In this document: positions 21,701 to 33,700 of the stretch, one piece after another
Position numbering within the stretch: position 1 is the stretch's first letter
Layout of the letters: each line of letters begins with the position of its first letter
DNA from: Pseudaquabacterium pictum
GTDB lineage: Bacteria > Pseudomonadota > Gammaproteobacteria > Burkholderiales > Burkholderiaceae_C
Direction of reading: 5' to 3'
Length of the DNA: 64,000 bases
Assembly: GCF_005403045.1 (NCBI RefSeq)
Contig: NZ_BJCL01000005.1
Coordinates: 275,300-339,299, forward strand
Program-made: the position numbers and the translations under genes
Notes under the pieces: generated by a model
What the model saw: the letters and a program-made list of their open reading frames with translations, nothing else
Told to the model about the DNA's origin: nothing
Databases searched by the model: none

Positions 21701-24700
21701 TCACCGGTGCCACGCAGCTCGACGGCGGCACGCTCACGCTGGGCCATGCCGATGCGTTGAAGAACAGCGCCGTCACACTCAGCAGCACGGCCGCCAGCAC
21801 GCTGGCGGTGATCGAGAGCACCACGGTGAAGTCGCTGGGCGGCGGTGCGGTGGCGGCAGGGCCCGTGCCAGCACGCGGCAACGTCACGCTGGCCGCCGGC
21901 AAGACGCTCACCACCGGTGAGGACAGCAGCAGCTACAGCGGCACCATCAGCGGCACCGGCACGCTGGAAAAGGCGGGCGCGGGCAACTTCACGCTGAACG
22001 GTGCGACCGGCTTGACCGGTGCCACGCAGCTCAACGGCGGCACGCTCACGCTGGGCCATGCCGATGCGTTGAAGAACAGCGCCGTCACACTCAGCAGCAC
22101 GGCCGCCAGCACGCTGGCGGTGATCGAGAGCACCACGGTGAAGTCGCTGGGCGGCGGTGCGGTGGCGGCAGGGCCCGTGCCAGCACGCGGCAACGTCACG
22201 CTGGCCGCCGGCAAGACGCTCACCACCGGTGAGGACAGCAGCAGCTACAGCGGCACCATCAGCGGCACCGGCACGCTCGAAAAGGCGGGCGCGGGCAACT
22301 TCACGTTGAATGGCGCGACCGGCTTCACCGGTGCCACGCAGCTCGACGGCGGCACGCTCACGCTGGGCCATGCCGATGCGTTGAAGGGCAGCGTGGTCAC
22401 GCTGAGCAGCACGGCCGCCAGCACGCTGGCGGTGATCGAGAGCACCACGGTGAAGTCGCTGGGCGGCGGTGCGGTGGCGGCAGGGCTCGTGCCAGCACGC
22501 GGCAACGTCACGCTGGCCGCCGGCAAGGTGCTCACCACCGGTGAGGACAGCAGCAGCTACAGCGGCACCATCAGCGGCACCGGCACGCTGGAAAAGGCGG
22601 GCGCGGGCAACTTCACGCTGAATGGCGCGACCGGCTTCACCGGTGCCACGCAGCTCGACGGCGGCACGCTCACGCTGGGCCATGCCGATGCGTTGAAGAA
22701 CAGCGCCGTCACGCTCAGCAGCACGGCCGCCAGCACGCTGGCGGTGATCGAGAGCACCACGGTGAAATCGCTGGGCGGCGGTGCGCCCGCGTTCGGCAAC
22801 GTCACGCTGGCCGCCGGCAAGACGCTCACCACCGGTGAGGCCGACAGCAGCTACAGCGGCACCATCAGCGGCACCGGCACGCTGGAAAAGGCGGGCGCGG
22901 GCAACTTCAGGCTGAACGGTGCGACCGGCTTCACAGGCGCGACGCAGCTCAACGGCGGCACGCTCACGCTGGGCCATGCCGATGCGTTGAAGGACAGCGC
23001 GGTCACGCTCGACAGCGCCGAGGCCAACACCCTGCAGGTGGCCGCGAACAGCACCGTGGCATCGCTGGCCGGCGGCGGCGGCAGTTCCCTGGGCGTGACG
23101 CTTGCTGACACGGTCACGCTCACCACCGGAGCTGACAGCAGCACCTACAGCGGCAAGATCACCGCGGGCACGGGCAGCGTGCTGCGCAAGGCCGGTGCCG
23201 GCAACTTCACGCTGAACGGCGCGACCGGCTTCACCGGCGCCACGCTGGTCGACGCCGGCACGTTGACGCTGACGGCCTCGAATGCGCTGGTTGGCAGCAC
23301 CGTCACGCTCGGCAGCACCGGCACCAACGCCCTGGTTGTCGCCACCAGCAGCACGCTGGCCGCGGTGGCCGGCGGCGGTGCCGGCAGCACGCTGCAACTG
23401 GATGACCTGGCCACGCTGACCACCGGCACGGCCAGCAGCCGCTACAGCGGCAGCATCACCGGCGGCGGTCAGCTGCACAAGGTTGGCGGTGGGACTTTCA
23501 CGCTCGCCGGCAGCAACAGCGCTGCCGGCAGCACCACCGTCAGCGCCGGCACCCTGGTGCTGGACGGCACCGGCGCGCTGGCGTCCGGCACCACGCTGGT
23601 CGTCGACGGCAGCGGCAGCCTCGACCTTGGGGACCAACTGCGCAGTCCGGTCCTGCTCACGCTGGACACCACCGGCCAGGTGACCAACGGCCGGTTGCAG
23701 GCCGGCGTGTTCCGGCTGCAGGCCGGCACGCTGGACGCCCGCCTGGAAGGCGGCGGCAGCCTGCAGAAGCAGGGCAGCGGCACCGTCAGCCTGCGGCGCG
23801 ACAACCCGTTCTTCACCGGCCATGCCACCGTGTCCGCGGGCACGCTGTCACTGGATGCCGCGGGCGCGCTGGGGCCGCTGAACCAGGTCACACTCGACGG
23901 CCCGACGCCAGCGCGGCTGGCGGTGAATGCCGACACCACGCTGCGGGCCCTGGCCGGCGGCGCCAACGGCACGGTGGCCATCGACACCGGCGTCACGCTG
24001 ACCAACGGCATCGCCGGTGAGGTGGTCGACACCAGCTTCGCCGGCAGCATCACCGGCGCGGGCCGGTTGACGCAGCAGGGCAGCGGCAGCCTCACGCTGT
24101 CGGGCAGCAACGACTTCACCGGCGGCACCACGCTGACCGCCGGCATCCTGGTGCTGTCCGGCGGCAGCGCGCTGGCCAATGCTGGTGCGGTGCAGGTGGG
24201 CACGGGCGCGACGCTGCAGCTGGCCGGCAGCGAGACGGTGGGCACGCTGTCGGGCAGCGGCACGGTGGCACTGGGCAGCCACACGCTGACCACCGGCACC
24301 GGCGCCAACAGCAGCTTCAGCGGCAACATCGTCGGCACTGGCAGCACCGGCAGCCTGGTCAAGCAGGGCGGCGGCCGGCTCACCCTCGGCGGCAGCAACC
24401 AGATCGGCGGCGGCACCCGCGTGGCCGCCGGCAGGCTGACCCTGGGCAGCGACGGCGCGCTGGCCGATGGGGCGGCCGTGCAGGTCGACAGCGGCGCCAC
24501 CCTGCAGTTGCAGGTGGACGAGACGCTGGCCACCCTGTCGGGCACCGGCACGGTCGACCTGGGCAGCCGCCGGCTGACGCTGGACAGCGCGGCGGCCAAC
24601 AGCTTCGGCGGCCGCATCGACGGCAGCGGCAGCCTGCAGTTGCAGGGTGGCGGCAGCCTGCTGCTGTCGGGCCGCAACGGCTACACCGGCGGCACCACGG

Positions 24701-27700
24701 TGCTGGCCGGCACGCTGCGCCTGGCCGGCAGCGAGGCGCTGGCCGACACCGGCACGCTGCACCTGGCGACCGGCAGCACGCTGGCGCTGGACGCCCGCGA
24801 AACCGTGGGCACGCTGTCCGGTGCCGGCGCGGTGGCGCTGGGCAGCCACGCGCTGACCGTGCGGGCGACGGCCGATGCCAGCTTCATCGGCAACATCGGC
24901 GGTGGCGGCAGTCTCGTCAAGGAGGGCGCCGCGCTGCTCAGCCTGGGCGGCAACAACACGCAGCTGGGTGGCACCACGGTGGCCGGCGGTGCGCTGCAGG
25001 TCGACAGCAACGCCCGGCTGGGCGCGGCGACGGCCCCGCTGGTCCTGGACGGTGGCACGCTGCGGGCCGGCGATTTCCAGACCCTCGATCTGGGCAGTGC
25101 CCGGCCGGTGGTCATCGGCAGCAGCGGCGGCACGCTGGAGACGGCATTCGGCGCCACCTTGACCGTGGCCGGTGCGGTCAGCGGCAGCGGCAGCCTGGCC
25201 AAGCAGGGCAGCGGCACGCTGCGGCTGCAGGGCAACAACAGCAGCTTCACCGGCAGCCTGGCGCTGCAGGGCGGCGTGCTGCGCGCCTCGGGCGGCCAGG
25301 CGCTGCCCGATGCAGGCACTGTGTCGCTGGCCAACTTCTCCACGCTGGCTGTCGATGCCACCGAGACGCTGGGCCAGTTGTCCGGCAACGGCACTGTCGT
25401 GCTGGCCACCGGCAGCTTGCTGCGCTTGGGAACGGCGGCCGATGGCCGCTTCGACGGCAGCATCGGCGGCGACGGCGGCCTGGTCAAGCAGGGGGCAGGC
25501 ACGCTGACCCTGGGCGGCATCAACACCCAGTCCGGCCGCACCGAGGTGCTGCAGGGCACGCTGGCGGTGGCCAGCGATGCCAGCCTGGGCAGCAGCCTGG
25601 CCGGCCTGCGGCTGGATGGCGGCCGCCTGCGGCTGACCGCCGCCGGACTGGTGCAGCTGCCGGCCACCCGCGGGCTGGAGATCGGCGATGCCGGCGGCAC
25701 GGTGGAGGTGGCAGCCGCGTCCGCGCAGCTGGATCTGCTGGGCGCCCTCAGCGGCGCCGGCACGCTGCGCAAGCAGGGCGCGGGCAGCCTGCGGCTGGCG
25801 GGTGCCGGCAGCGGTTTCGGTGGCGGCATCGACCTGGCTGCCGGCACGCTGCGCCTGGATGGCGGCCAGGCCCTGCCCGACGCCACCAGCCTGGTGCTGG
25901 CCGCGGGCAGCCTGCTGCGGATCGACGCCGACGAGCAGCTGGGCCAGCTCAGCGGCACCGGCAGCGTGCTGCTGGGCAGCGGCGCCCGGTTGACGCTGGG
26001 AACGGCCGCGGATGCCAGCTTCGGCGGCAGCTTCAGTGGCACAGGCAGCCTGGCCAAGGTCGGCAGCGGTGCGCTCACGCTGGCCGGTGCCAGCAGCCAC
26101 AGCGGTGGCACCAGCGTGCTGCGGGGCCGGCTGCGGATCAGCAGCGACAGCCAGCTCGGCGAGGCTGCCGGCGCGCTCACGCTGGATGGCGGCGTGCTGG
26201 CCACCACTGGCAACAGCCCGGTGGCGCTGGCTGCCGGTCGCACAGTGGTGGTGGGCATGGCCGGCGGCACGCTGGAGACCACGGCCACGGCCGGCCTGAC
26301 ACTGGCCGGGCCGCTGTCTGGCAGCGGCCGCCTGACCAAGCAGGGGGCTGGCGAGCTGGCATTGGCTGGCAACGGCAGCAGCTATGGCGGCGCCGTGGCG
26401 GTGCAGGCCGGGCAGCTGGCGCTGCAGAACACCACGGCCCTGGGCGCAGGCAACGATGTGCAGCTGGACACCGGCACCCAGCTGCGGGTGGCGCGCAATG
26501 TCAGCCTCGCCAGCCTGGCGGGCACGGGCCTGGCCACGCTCGATGCGGGCACCACGCTCACCACCGGTTTTGGCAGCAGCCGCTTCGATGGCGTGCTGGC
26601 CGGCGACGGTGCGTTGCACAAGCAGGGCGTCGGCACCCTCACCCTGGCAGGCACCAACACCTTGCGCGGTGGCGCCACGCTGGACGCCGGCACGCTGCAC
26701 CTGCTGGGCGGCCAGGCTCTGCCCGACGACACCGCGCTGGCGATCGGCGGCGGCGTGCTCCAGGTCTCTGCCACCGAGCGGCTGGGCACGCTCAGCGGTG
26801 CCGGCGGCGTGGTGCTGGACAACGGCAGCCAGCTCACCATCGGGACGGGCACCAGCGCCAGCTTCAGCGGCAGCTTCAGTGGTGCCGGCAGCCTGGTCAA
26901 GCAGGGCACCGGCACCCTCACGCTGGCCGGCAGCAGCAGCCATGACGGTGGCACCACGGTGGCCGCCGGCGCGCTGGTGGTGTCGGCCGACGCGGCGCTC
27001 GGTGCCGCCACCGCGCCGCTCACGCTGGACGGTGGCCGCCTGCGGGCCACCGGCGGCGGCACCGTGGCGCTGGCAGCCCAGCGCCGCGTGGTGGTGGACG
27101 ACGGCGGCGGCACGCTGGCCGCCGATGCCGGCACCACGCTGCGGCTCGATGGTCCCTTGTCCGGCGGTGGCAACCTGGTCAAGGCCGGCGCCGGCACGCT
27201 GGCCCTGGCCGGCGCCAACCCGGGCTTCAGCGGCGCTGTGCAGCTGAGTGCCGGCACGCTGGCGCTGCAGCAGACCGGCGCGCTGGGCGCGGCCAATGCG
27301 GTGGCGGTGGCCGTCGGCAGCACGCTGGACCTGGGCGCCGATGTGCGGCTGGGGCCGCTGTCGGGCGCCGGCGCCGTGCAGCTGCATGGCTTCACCCTGG
27401 CCGCCGGCGGCGGCAGCGGAACGTTCAGCGGCACGCTCGGCGGCAGCCCGGATGCCGTGCTGCAGTGGCTGGGTGGCGGCCAGCTCAGCCTGACCGGCGT
27501 CACCGGCTTTGCCGGCAGCACCCAGGTGCTGGGCGGCACGCTGGCCCTGGCGCAGGCCGATGTCCTGGCCGACAGCCCGGTCAGCGTGGCCCCCGGGGCC
27601 ACGCTGGCGGTGCTGGCCAGCAGCCGGGTGCAGTCACTCGCGCAGCCGGGGGATGCCGGTGGTGCGGTGCAGCTGGCCGCGGGCGCCACCCTGTCCACCG

Positions 27701-30700
27701 GCGGCGCGGCCGACACCCGTTTCGACGGCAGCATCACCGGCGCCGGCATCCTGCGCAAGCTGGGTGGCGGCCGCTTCACCCTGGGCGGCAGCAGCAGCCA
27801 CACCGGCGGCACGCTGGTCGATGCCGGCACGCTGCAGGGCGACAGCCGCAGCCTGCAGGGTGACATCACCGTGGCGACCCAGCTGGTCTTCGACCAGGCC
27901 GATGCCGGCACCTACGCTGGCCGGTTGAGCGGTGCCGGCAGCCTGGCCAAGCAGGGCGCCGGCAGCCTGCTGCTGACCGGCGTGCACCAGCACACCGGCG
28001 GCACCGAGGTGCAGGCTGGCACGCTGCGCCTGGCTGGCGGCCAGGCGGTGCCCGATGCGGGCGCGGTGTCCATCGCCGCCGGCGCCAATCTGCAGGTCGA
28101 GGCCAATGAAACCCTGGCCCGCCTGACGGGCAACGGCGCCGTGCAGCTGCTGCCCGGTACCACGCTGACGCTGGGCGACGCCACCGACACGCGCTTCGAC
28201 GGCACGCTGGCCGGCAGCGGCGCACTGGTCAAGCAGGGCAGCGGGCAGCTGACGCTGGCCGGCGTCAGCGGTCACAGCGGCAGCACCCTGGTGCAGGCCG
28301 GCCGCCTGACCCTGGACGCGCTGGACGTGCTGGCCGACAGCACCGTCACCCTGGCGGGCGCGGCCGACGTGGCGCTGCAGCTGCTGGGCGATGCCCGCAT
28401 CGGCGCGCTGGCCAGCACCGACGGCCCGGGCACGCCGGTGGTGGCGCTGGGCAGCTTCGAGCTGGCCGCCGGCGGCAACGGCGCCAGCACCCGCTTCGCC
28501 GGCCGCACCGAGGGCATTGGCCGCCTGGTCAAGCAGGGCGGCGGCGTGCTGACGCTGGCCGCCGAGAACGGCCACACCGGCACCACCCAGTTGCAGGCCG
28601 GCAGCCTGGTGCTGGCCGGTGGTCAGACACTCGCGCTGGCCAGCGCGCTGCAGATCGACGCGGGCGCCACCCTGGTGCTGGCCGCGCCCCAGACGGTGGG
28701 GACGCTGACTGGGGCCGGTGCGGTGCAGCTGGGGGCCTTCCAGCTGACCAGCCGCACCGATGAAGACAGCCTGTTTGCCGGCCAGATCAGCGGCAGCGCC
28801 GGCCTCGTCAAGCAGGGCAGCGGCCGGCTCACGCTGGGCGGCAGCAACCTGTTCTCCGGCATGACCGAGGTGCAGCAGGGCACGCTGGCCCTGGCCGGCG
28901 GCGCGGCCCTGGCCGACAGCGTCACCCTGCAGATCGGCGATGCCGGCACGGTGGTGGCCAGCGGCAGCGAAACAGTGGGCGCTCTGGCCGGCAGCGGCGC
29001 CCTGGTGCTGGAGGCCGGCCGCTTCACCACCGGTGGCAGCGGCAGCAGCAGCTTCAGCGGCACCATCACCGGCAGCGGCGAGCTGGCCAAGGCGGGCACC
29101 GGCACGCTCACGCTGTCCGGCGCCAACAGCCACACCGGCGGTCTGGCCCTGCTGGGCGGCACGCTGGCCGTGGCCGCTGACAACGCCCTGGGCGCGGTGC
29201 CCGATGCCGGCACGCCAGCCAACCTGCTGTTCGATGGGGGCACCTTGCAGGCCACCGGCAGTTTCGGCATCGCCGCGGCCCGCCAGCTGCTGCTGCAGGG
29301 TGCGGGCGGCACGCTGCAGGTCGACGCCGGCCACACCCTCACGCTGCCGGCCACGCTGGCCGACGGCAGCAGCGCCGGCAGCCTCAGCAAGACCGGCGCC
29401 GGCACGCTGGCCCTGACAGCCGCCACCGACAGTGCCCGCAGCGGCAGCACCTTGGTGCAGGCCGGCACGCTGGCGCTGCAGCGCGACGGCCAACTCGGCT
29501 TGCCGGCTGGCGCACTCGTGCTGGACGGCGGCACGCTGCAGGTCGACACCAATCTGCGCCTGGCCGATGCGCGCACGCTGCAGCTGGGCGCGGCCGGCGG
29601 CACGCTGGCCGTGGGCGGCGGTGCCACGCTGGCGCTGGCCGGCCTGGTGACCGACCAGCCAGGCGCCAGCGGCGGCGCCCTGGCCAAGACCGGCGCCGGC
29701 CAGCTGCTGCTGGACGGCGCGTTCGACAACACCTACACCGGCGCCACGCTGCTGCGTGGCGGCAGGCTGGCGCTGCAGCGCGACGGCCAGCTCGGCACCG
29801 CGCCGGCCGAGGCCACGCCGGGGCAGCTGTTCATCGACGGCGCCACCTTGCAGGTCGGCGGCGACACCGTGCTGGCCGCCAGCCGCGGCCTGGCCGTGGG
29901 CGGCGCCGGCGCCACGCTGGAGGTGGCAGACGGCCGCGCGCTGACGCTGGCTGGCGCCATCGGCGATGCCGTCGGCGCCAGGGGCGGCACCGTCACCAAG
30001 GCCGGCGGCGGCCTGCTGCGTCTGCAGGGCAGCGCGCCCAGCAGCCACACCGGCGCCACCCAGGTGCTGGCCGGCACGCTGGCGCTGTCGGCCGATACCC
30101 AGCTGGGCGCGGTGCCCGGCCTGGCCACGCCGGGCCATCTGCTGCTCGATGGCGGCACGCTGCTGGTCGATGCCGGCTTCACGCTGGATGCCCGCCGCGG
30201 CCTGCAGCTGGGTGCCGGCGGTGGCGTGGTCGACGTGGTGGCCAGTCAGCAGCTGGCCTACGCCGGCGTGCTGGCAGGCACGGTCGATCCGGCACAGGGT
30301 GCCCTCACCAAGACCGGTGAGGGCCGCCTGGCACTGTCCGGCGACAACACCTACGCCGGTGCCACCCGGGTGCGCGGCGGCACGCTGGCCATCCAGGGCG
30401 ATGCCCAGCTCGGCAGCGCGCCAGCCACCGGCACGCCGGGCCACCTGCTGCTGGACGGCGGCACGCTGGCCGTTGGCGCCAGCACCACGCTGGCCGCCAG
30501 CCGCGGCATCGCGCTGGGCGCCGGTGCTGCGGTGCTGGATGTGGCCACCGGCGCGAATGTGTCCTACGGCGGTGCGCTGGCCGATGCGCCGGGCGTGACC
30601 GGCGGCTTCGACAAGGCCGGCGGTGGCAGCCTGGTGCTGGGCGGCGTCTCCAGCCACACCGGCACCACCCGGGTGCTGGCCGGCACCCTGGCCACCGGCG

Positions 30701-33700
30701 GCGACCAGCGCCTGCCCGCGGCCGGCGCGGTGCTGCTGGCCAACCAGGCCAGCCTGGTGCTGGGCGGCCACCAGACCCTGGCCGTGCTGGGCGATGCCCC
30801 CAATCCCGGCGGCGCCCCGGCCGATGGCAGCGCCCTGGTCGACCTGGGCGGTTTCACGCTGCGGCTGGACACCGGCGCTGGCGACGAGCGCTCGTTCTAC
30901 AGCGGCGCCGTCACCGGCACCGGTGGCCAGCTGCTGAAGCAGGGCGGCGGCACGCTGCAGCTGGCCGGCAGCGGCGCCGGCCGCAACCTGGTGACGGTGG
31001 ACGACGGCCTGCTGGTCAGCCTGGGCAGCAACAGCCTGTCGGCTGGCGCCGAGGTGAGGGTGGCGCCCGGCGCCGCGCTGCGGCTGATGGCGCCGGTGGC
31101 GGTGCAGTCGCTCGATCTGTCCGGCCGTCTGTCCGGCCCGGGCGGGCTGACGGCCAGCAGCCATGTGGACCTGCGGGATGCGGCGGTCGACACCACCGTG
31201 GCCACGCCGGTGCTGCGCAGCCAGGGCAGCAGCCAGATCCAAGCCGCGGTGCAGGCCGACAGCAGCACCGTGACCGGCGGCACGCTGACGCTGGGCGCCG
31301 GCGGCAGCCTGACCAGCACCGCGCTGGCCGTGCAGGGCGGCGGCACGCTGGCCACCCAGGCGACCGGCCAGCTGCTTGGCCGGCCGGCGGTGGTGGTGGA
31401 CAACGGCACCTTGCAGCTGGCCGGCGCCGAGCAGGTGGCCACGCTGCGGCTGGCCGGCACGCTGGCCGGCAGCGGCAGCCTGCTGGTCGATGGCGCTGCC
31501 ACGCTGCAAGACGCCACCGTGCGGGCCGCGCTGGATGCCGCCACCCTGCGCAGCAGCGGCGACACCTTGCTGGGTGCAGCGGTGGTGGCCCGCGACAGCG
31601 CCACCCTGGCCGGCGGCCGCCTGACGCTGTCCGACAGTGGCCGCCTCACCACCCCCTTGCTGACGCTGGAAGCCGGCACGCTGGCCACCGGGGCGACCCC
31701 GGCCCTGTCCACGGGCAGCCGCCTGGTGGTGCAGCGCGATGCCACGCTGCTGCTGGGTGCTGACCAGCGCCTGGCCAGCCTGGACCTGGCCGGCACGCTG
31801 GGCGCGCCGGCCGTGGCGCCTGCCGAAGTGGCGCCGGATGGCCAGCAGCGCGCGCTGGCCGATGCCGGCCCCGCGGCGCAGCTGCTGGTCGACGGCGCGG
31901 TGGCGCTGGACGGCGCCAGCGTCTTCACCCCGCTGACCGCGGCCACCCTGACGACCAGCGGCGCCACCACCCTGGCGGCGCCGGTGCAGGCCGCCGTTGG
32001 CACCACGGTGGCCGGCGGCCTGCTGACCGTGGCGGCCAGCGGCCTGCTCACCACGCCCAGCCTGCAGGTGCAGGCCGGCGGCGTGGCCACCGGCGGCAGC
32101 CAGCGGCTGCAGGCCGACACCCAGCTGGCCCTGGCAGCCGGCACCACGCTGGCGCTGGGTGGTGACCAGACATTGGCCCGCCTGGCCGACCTCGGTGCCG
32201 GCGGCACGGCGGCCCAGGTGCAGCTGGGCAGCTTCACCCTGGCCGCGGGCGCCGACGGCAGCGACACGGTGTTCAGCGGCCGCTTCAGCGGCGACGGCAC
32301 CGTGGCCAAGCAGGGCAGCGGCACCTGGCTGCTGCGCAGCGACCAGGCCCATGGCGACACCCGCATCGAGGCCGGCACGCTGCAGCTGGGCGACGGCGGC
32401 AGCAGCGGCAGCCTGGGCCGCGGCGCGGTGGTCAATGACGGCCTGCTGCGCTTCCAGCGCGACGACGCGGTGCGCCTGACGCAGGATGTGAGCGGCAGCG
32501 GCAGCCTGCAGCAGGCCGGCAGCGGCAGCCTCAGCCTGGCCAGCACCGGCCTGCGCTACACCGGCGACACCGTCGTCACGGCCGGCAGCCTGGGTACCGA
32601 GGGTGCCGACCGCCTGCCCGATGCCAGCCACCTGCGCCTGGCCGCCGGCGCCAGGCTGGCCACCGGTGGCGACGACCGGCTGGGTGCCTTGACGGCCGAC
32701 GGCGCCGTCAGCCTGGGCGGCAGCCTGGCCAGCACCGGCGACCAGGTCTACAACGCCGCTGTCACCGTGACCGGCGGCGCGCCCATCACGCTGTCAGCCC
32801 CGAATGCCCGCATCGAGGCCGTGCATGCCGGCAACCAGTGGGGCAGCCAGCCGCTGTCGGTCGATGCCGGCGTGCTGCTGCTGGGTGCCGGCCGCGCCAG
32901 CGCCGCGGCCGATGCCGCCTGGAACCCGCTCATCCTCGGCCAGGTGACGCTGCGGGGCGCTGCAGGCGCGCCGGGCAGCCAGGTCGATGCCGGCACGCTG
33001 CAGATCGGCGCGCCGGTGGCCGCTGGCGCCGCTGCCCGCGGCGATGCCCGGCTGGACGGCCTGCTCGACCTGCGCGCCGGCAGCAGCCTGGCGCTGCGCG
33101 CCCATGCCACGCCCGGTTACCAGGCGCCGGTGGCGGTGCCCGGCGAGGCGGTCGCCGTCGACCCCCTGGGCGGCCGCCAGATCGTGCTGGCCGACGACAC
33201 GCTGTGGCAAAACACCCACAGCCTGGTGCGCAGCGAGGTGGGCGCCAGCCTGCAGCTGCAGGCCGTGGCCGGCGGTTCCATCCGGCTGGGCCAGGCCACC
33301 AACCGGCTGGAGGGCACGGTGTCGGCACTCAGCGGCAGCGCCTTCAACGCCGCCTGGAAGCCCGTCGACGTCGAGCGCGGGCGGCTGGCCGGGCAGTCCA
33401 GCATCACGCTGGCCGGCCAGGTGGTGCAGGTGGGCGGTGGTGGTGTCGAGGCCGATGTGCTGCGCCTGACCGTCGGCCGACTGGGCACCGAGGCCGGCAG
33501 CCCGCTGGCCGCCCGCCTTTGGTACAACGACGCCAGCTTCGGCCAGCAGCGCTCGCTGCCCGGTCTGCAGATCACCCTGCTGCCCGAGGCCCTGGCCGTG
33601 CCGGCCAGCCTGGGCAGCTTCGACCAGCCGGTGCAGGTGCGGGTGGGCGCGCTGGACACCGGCGGCCGCACCGAGGGCCTGAACGCCGGCTATGTGCAGC

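Noticed and set aside
21121..22974. Regular repeats considered as a CRISPR array
   Set aside because: Units are 312 bp, directly adjacent, coding and without unique spacers; they lie in frame within tpsA.
27634..32631. A 1,665-codon open frame on the minus strand inside tpsA, and a similar one at 20761-23823
   Set aside because: They are antisense shadows of repetitive, GC-rich coding sequence: composition is Gln/Ala/Gly/Arg-rich without any domain, and they repeat with the period of the sense repeats. The sense frame has a signal peptide, TPS domain and partner genes.
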